Source: RPQJ01 sp041910015
Lineage (GTDB): Bacteria; Pseudomonadota; Gammaproteobacteria; Steroidobacterales; Steroidobacteraceae
NCBI GenBank assembly: GCA_041910015.1
Contig: JAYRRR010000125.1
Coordinates: 46,089 to 110,088, forward strand
Length of the DNA: 64,000 bases
Reading direction: 5' to 3'
In this document: in pieces, positions 60,675-64,000 of the stretch
Numbering within the stretch: position 1 is the stretch's first letter
Layout of the letters: each line of letters opens with the position of its first letter
Notes under the pieces: generated by a model
What the model was told of the DNA's origin: nothing
The model's input: the letters and a program-made list of their open reading frames with translations, nothing else
The model's database searches: none
Position numbers and translations under genes: made by a program

Positions 60675-61861
60675 ACTACGCCGGCATAGTCGTCGGTCAC
60701 GTAGATGACGCCGTTGCGATCCTGCGTGATGCCCGCGGGCCGGCCGATGACGCCGTCCTCGCCGAGGAAGCCCGTGATGAAGTCGCGTTCGACGATCGTG
60801 CCGTCGGGCTTCCAGTCGAGTGCCACGACCTCGTAGCCGTCGAGCCGGCGGCGGTTCCAGGAACCGTGCAGGGCGACCAGCGCCGTGCGTTCGTAGCCTG
60901 CCGGCAGGCCCTCACTGCGCAGGAAGCACAGGCCGAGCGGCGCATTGTGTGGTCGAAACGCATGCGCCGGCCCGACGAAGCGGCGTGCGTCGAGTGGCGC
61001 CGGTGTCGCCCTGCCCAGGTCCGGGTCCGGGACGCCGTCACCGTTCACGTAGGGCCAGCCGTAGAACCGGCCGCGCTCGATGCGGTTGAGTTCGTCGGGC
61101 GGGAAGTCGTCGCCGAGCAGGTCGCGTCCGTTGTCGGTCGCGAACAGCGAGCCGTCCCATGGCGCCCAGTCGAAGCCGACGCTGTTGCGCAGGCCGCGGG
61201 CGTAGATCTCGCGTTCGCTGCCGTCCAGCCGCATGCGCATGATCGTGGCGCGGCGCTCGTCCTGCTCGACGCAGGCGTTGCACGACGAGCCCTGTGACAC
61301 GTACAGCCAGCCGTCGGGCCCGATGCCGAGGGTCTTGGTCAGGTGAAATCCGTCGCCCGAGAAGTCGTCGACGATGCGCGCATAGGCACCGTCGGTGCGC
61401 CCCGTCGCCGCGTCGAACCGGATCCGCCCCACGCCGGTGCGTTCGCCGACGAACAGCCAGCCATCGTGCAGCGCGAGGCCATGCGGGCGATCGAGACCCT
61501 CCAGCAGCGTGCGCACGGCATCCGGCTTGCCGTTGCCGTCGCGGTCGCGCTCGAGGAGCACGATCGACCCGGCACGCGTACGCGAGACGAGCAGGTCGCC
61601 GCTGGCCGTCGCGAGCGGCCAGCGTCCGAGCGGCACGTCGGTCGAGTACACCGTGAGGCTGAATCCGTCGGCGACCCGCAAGCGCCGTTCGATTTGCGCC
61701 ACCGGAGGGGGCTCGATGCCGCGGCCGAGCATGAAATCGAGCAACATCCTCTTGTCGCCGACCGCGACGGGCCCGAACCAGACGAAGACGAGCACCGCCA
61801 GCAGCACCAGCGTTACGCCACCCGCCGTCCAGTACACCGCCGTGGATAGCCTGGCCTTCAT
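60641..61861 (-). CDS. PQQ-dependent sugar (sorbosone) dehydrogenase-like protein
   Basis: A 406-aa protein with an N-terminal membrane anchor (about 9-30) and a beta-propeller outside. Signatures are LEGLDRPHGLALHDGWLFVG, KTLGIGPDGWLYVSQGSSCN, ARGLRNSVGFDWAPWDGSL and LVALHGSWNRRRLDGYEVVA, typical of L-sorbosone dehydrogenase/PQQ-dependent glucose dehydrogenase-like proteins. Probable periplasmic oxidoreductase, substrate unknown. No PQQ synthesis genes are in the window. Divergent from the phosphatase gene. Confidence 0.9.
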   Translation of the reverse strand: MKARLSTAVYWTAGGVTLVLLAVLVFVWFGPVAVGDKRMLLDFMLGRGIEPPPVAQIERRLRVADGFSLTVYSTDVPLGRWPLATASGDLLVSRTRAGSIVLLERDRDGNGKPDAVRTLLEGLDRPHGLALHDGWLFVGERTGVGRIRFDAATGRTDGAYARIVDDFSGDGFHLTKTLGIGPDGWLYVSQGSSCNACVEQDERRATIMRMRLDGSEREIYARGLRNSVGFDWAPWDGSLFATDNGRDLLGDDFPPDELNRIERGRFYGWPYVNGDGVPDPDLGRATPAPLDARRFVGPAHAFRPHNAPLGLCFLRSEGLPAGYERTALVALHGSWNRRRLDGYEVVALDWKPDGTIVERDFITGFLGEDGVIGRPAGITQDRNGVIYVTDDYAGVVYRVVKSAVVP

Positions 61862-61927
61862 GCCGGGAGAGTCTAGCGGACGCGCCGTCCGCGATAGAAT
61901 GCCGTCGACGGCACCAGGGGTGATGCC

Positions 61928-62398
61928 ATGCGAGTCCTGTTCGTCTGTCTGGGCAACATCTGTCGTTCACCGACAGCCGAAGGCGTATTCCGTGAGCACG
62001 TCCGCCGGCACGCCCCCGAACTCGACGTCGAGACCGACTCGGCCGGCACGCACGACTACCACGTGGGTGAGCCGCCGGATCCGCGCACGGTCCGTGCCGC
62101 ACGGCAACGCGGAATCGACTTGAGCGGGCTGCGCGCGCGGCAGGTGTGTGCCCAGGATTTCGAGCGATTCGACCTCATCCTGGCGATGGACCGCCTGAAC
62201 CACGCCACGCTGCTCGACCGCAGCCCGCCCGGGTTCCGTCCGCGCATCCGGCTGCTGCTCGAATTCGCCGCGGATGCCCGTCGCGAGGACGTGCCGGATC
62301 CGTACTACGGCGGCGCGCAGGGGTTCGACGAAGTGCTCGACCTGGTCGAGGAGGCGGCCGCGGGGTTGCTCGCCGAAATCCGGCAGCGGTCGGCCTGA
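61928..62398 (+). CDS. Low-molecular-weight protein-tyrosine phosphatase
   Basis: A 156-aa phosphatase with CLGNICRSPTAEGVF at residues 7-21 (Cys 7 nucleophile, Arg 13, Ser 14) and DPYYGGAQGFDEVLD with the acid Asp. Members control tyrosine kinases of capsule export; here none is near. In Xanthomonadaceae a gene of this type often lies between kdsB and rne; here about 3.4 kb of other genes separates it from kdsB. Confidence 0.95.
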   Translation: MRVLFVCLGNICRSPTAEGVFREHVRRHAPELDVETDSAGTHDYHVGEPPDPRTVRAARQRGIDLSGLRARQVCAQDFERFDLILAMDRLNHATLLDRSPPGFRPRIRLLLEFAADARREDVPDPYYGGAQGFDEVLDLVEEAAAGLLAEIRQRSA

Positions 62399-62418
62399 CG
62401 ACGCGAGGAGCAGGAGCC

Positions 62419-62820
62419 ATGGCGAGAGGCGAGTGCAATTGCGGTGCGGTCGGGTTCGAGATCGACGCGGAACTGCGCGACGTCTTCGTCTGTCACTGCT
62501 CGATCTGCCGCCGGTTCACCGGCAGCAACGGCATCGCCGTACTGCTCGTGCCGAACGAGAGGTTCCGCTGGCTGCAGGGCCAGGACCGCGTCGTGACATG
62601 GAGCAAGCCCGATTCAAACTGGCAGTGCTGGTTCTGTGGCGTCTGCGGCTCGCCGGTGCCGGGAGTGAACGATCCCGCGAAGGTGTTCGTACCGGCCGGC
62701 TCGCTGACCGAAGGAAGCAGCGCGTTGCGTGTCGCCCACCACGTCTGGGTCGGTTCCAAGGCGGCGTGGGACGAGATCGGCGACGCCGGCCAACAGCATG
62801 TGGAGCAGTTCCGCGGCTGA
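62419..62820 (+). CDS. GFA/Mss4-like zinc protein
   Basis: A 133-aa protein with GECNCGAVGFE, VCHCSICRRFTGSNG and WFCGVCGSPVP. Seven Cys or more provide two zinc sites of the GFA (glutathione-dependent formaldehyde-activating) family. Substrate and reaction are unknown for most members. caggag precedes ATG 62419. Short gap to the phosphatase gene, so maybe cotranscribed. Confidence 0.9.
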   Translation: MARGECNCGAVGFEIDAELRDVFVCHCSICRRFTGSNGIAVLLVPNERFRWLQGQDRVVTWSKPDSNWQCWFCGVCGSPVPGVNDPAKVFVPAGSLTEGSSALRVAHHVWVGSKAAWDEIGDAGQQHVEQFRG

Positions 62821-62834
62821 TCCGGCGGGCGAAG

Positions 62835-62895
62835 GACATCCCCTCCGGGAGGTGCCCGAAGGGGATGTCTCGAATTGCCCCGGCAAGGCCGGGGC
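62835..62895. terminator. Two stem-loops between convergent GFA gene and rne
   Basis: A 10-bp stem GACATCCCCT/AGGGGATGTC (62835-62844 and 62860-62869) and an 8-bp stem GCCCCGGC/GCCGGGGC (62877-62884 and 62888-62895) lie between the two convergent ends. The first probably stops the GFA-gene transcript and the second the rne transcript. No clear T-tract. Confidence 0.6.
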
Positions 62896-62900
62896 GTGCG

Positions 62901-64000
62901 CTAGGGTTCGCTGCGCGGTGCCACCGCATCGGTCGGCGGTGTCGGCGTCCACTCGCGGGGTTCCGAGGCCGTTGCGACCGGCGCAGGTTCCGAGGGTCGA
63001 TCGAAATCGAACGCGCGCGGCTCCGGAATACGCACTGCCGGTGCTACAGCCGGAACGGCTGACGGTGATGCATCTGCCGCGACCAACGAGGGACGCGGCG
63101 ATTCGACGGCCACCGAACGAGCTGGCCGCCACGAATCGCGCGGCTCGTCACGCGATTCACGCACCGGCGTCTCGGATTCGCCCGGGTCGAAGTCGTGCGG
63201 CGCCTCGAAGGCATCGCCTTCGATGCCGAAGGCGCCTTCGCCACCCGCGGTGCCCGCCATGCCGGCGGCGCTGCCCATAGCATCGCCTGCGCCCGCGCCA
63301 CCTTCGCCACGACCCCGACGACGGCGACCGCCACGACGCGATCGGCGGCCGGTCCGCTCGCCACGCTCGCCTTCGGTGCGGTCGGGACGCGGTGCCTGCC
63401 CCTCCGGCACAGGCGCGCCGGACGTTTCCACGGCGCCGACCTCGGCCGCCGCCATGGCGGCGGTGGCGCGGACAGCGGCCGCAATGCCGTCGCGCGACTC
63501 CTGCGGTTCGCGCTGCTCACGGGGCTCCCGCTGCTCTCGCGGCGGTCGAGGCGGCTGCTCTCGCGGTGGGCGCTGGCCCTGCGGCGAGCCGTCGCGACGT
63601 TCGCCGCCGCGGCCTTGACTCTCGCCCTGTTCGTCACGGCGTCCGCCGCGCTCGTCGCGACGCTGGCCGGATGGCTGCTGCCGTCCCTGCTGTTCGTCAC
63701 GACGCTCACCGCGGACGTGCTGCTCGCGATCGCGTCGCGATTCGTCGCGGCCACCACGCGCGTCGCGCCGCGCGTCGGCGCGCTCGTCGCGTTCGTCACG
63801 GCGATCCCGATCGCGGCCTTCGCGTCGCGGATCACGGTCACGGCCTCCACGTCGCGTGTCGCGGTCGCGCCGCGGGCCACGCTCGTCGCGGTCGCGACGG
63901 TGGGGGCGATCACGCTCGCCTTCGTGACGCGCCGGTCGGGCCGGGACCGGCTCGGGTTCCGGTGCGCGCTTGTCGCCGGCCAGCCAGCGCCACAGACGGA
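62901..64000 (-). CDS. rne: Ribonuclease E, C-terminal part (5' end outside window)
   Basis: The minus-strand frame is open from the window end (64000) to the stop at 62901, about 366 residues, and is highly charged. It starts RLWRWLAGDKRAPEPEPVP, an amphipathic helix like the RNase E membrane-targeting segment. It then has a long Arg/Asp/Glu/Gly-rich tract (RDRDERGPRRDRDTRRGGRD and similar), GRRSRRGGRRRRGRGEGG, and a Pro/Ala tail. This matches the RNA-binding and scaffold part of RNase E, which lacks catalytic motifs; those lie outside. Other basic proteins are possible, but the tract and the phosphatase neighbour fit. Confidence 0.75.
   Translation of the reverse strand, partial: RLWRWLAGDKRAPEPEPVPARPARHEGERDRPHRRDRDERGPRRDRDTRRGGRDRDPRREGRDRDRRDERDERADARRDARGGRDESRRDREQHVRGERRDEQQGRQQPSGQRRDERGGRRDEQGESQGRGGERRDGSPQGQRPPREQPPRPPREQREPREQREPQESRDGIAAAVRATAAMAAAEVGAVETSGAPVPEGQAPRPDRTEGERGERTGRRSRRGGRRRRGRGEGGAGAGDAMGSAAGMAGTAGGEGAFGIEGDAFEAPHDFDPGESETPVRESRDEPRDSWRPARSVAVESPRPSLVAADASPSAVPAVAPAVRIPEPRAFDFDRPSEPAPVATASEPREWTPTPPTDAVAPRSEP

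Noticed and set aside
63044..63913. Ser/Thr/Ala-rich minus-strand frame at the right end
   Set aside because: It is a second reading frame of the same Arg-rich repeat DNA; the rne frame runs open to the window edge and gives the expected composition.
63600..63950. Repeated cgtcgcg blocks as a CRISPR or tandem-repeat array
   Set aside because: The repeats are irregular and keep one reading frame as Arg/Asp/Glu codons of the rne tail, so they are low-complexity coding sequence.

Overview
This is a GC-rich chromosomal segment from a gram-negative bacterium, most likely a gammaproteobacterium of the Xanthomonadales/Steroidobacterales/Nevskiales type. The reasons are the mfd, lolCED, comEC, exbBD, msbA, lpxK, kdsB order, a GlrK-QseG-GlrR-like sensor operon, a PrsK/PrsR regulatory pair of exosortase (PEP-CTERM) bacteria, and a Trm112-family gene beside kdsB. 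I see no insertion sequence, phage or CRISPR array. The window reads as ordinary chromosome with several unusual regulatory spots and two small gene relics.

Left part (1-23.6 kb): the 3' end of an SLC13 permease; manC-manB for GDP-mannose; a tRNA-Val gene behind a cluster of 13-bp palindromes; gltX followed by tRNA-Ala and tRNA-Glu; prsK and prsR. Around prsR lie two related genes for secreted Ig-like/fibronectin-like proteins that point towards each other. Each has its own class I cyclic-di-GMP riboswitch. This mirrored layout is the most interesting system in the window. Next come the glrK-qseG-glrR operon, whose response regulator has lost the parts needed to activate sigma-54, then srkA-galE, a PKD-domain lipoprotein with a zinc-protease motif, two lipoproteins, a secreted nuclease and an M28 peptidase.

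Middle part (23.6-43.8 kb): a zinc-sensing (CZB) diguanylate cyclase, a decayed aldo/keto reductase, a DUF4142 protein coupled to an ECF sigma factor, a complete seven-domain cation/proton antiporter operon (mnhAB-C-D-E-F-G), two uncharacterised genes, a hemG/cytochrome b pair, an alpha-glucan phosphorylase, an HPF-like protein, ahpC-ahpF with a well-formed OxyR operator, a half receiver-domain relic, an amidohydrolase, a CHRD protein and an APH-fold kinase.

Right part (43.8-64 kb): mfd, lolC-lolE-lolD, comEC, exbB-exbD, msbA, lpxK, a Trm112-family gene, kdsB and an LABN-domain protein, i.e. envelope lipid and lipoprotein export. Then come rluF, yciH, a GNAT enzyme, a sorbosone-dehydrogenase-like protein, a low-molecular-weight tyrosine phosphatase, a GFA-family protein and the 3' end of rne.

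The shared theme is the cell surface: sugar nucleotide supply (manC, manB, galE), regulation of exported matrix (PrsK/PrsR, c-di-GMP riboswitches, a diguanylate cyclase), lipid A and lipoprotein transport, and envelope stress sensing. Gene starts were chosen from visible ribosome-binding sites, overlaps with neighbours and family lengths. No database searches were possible.
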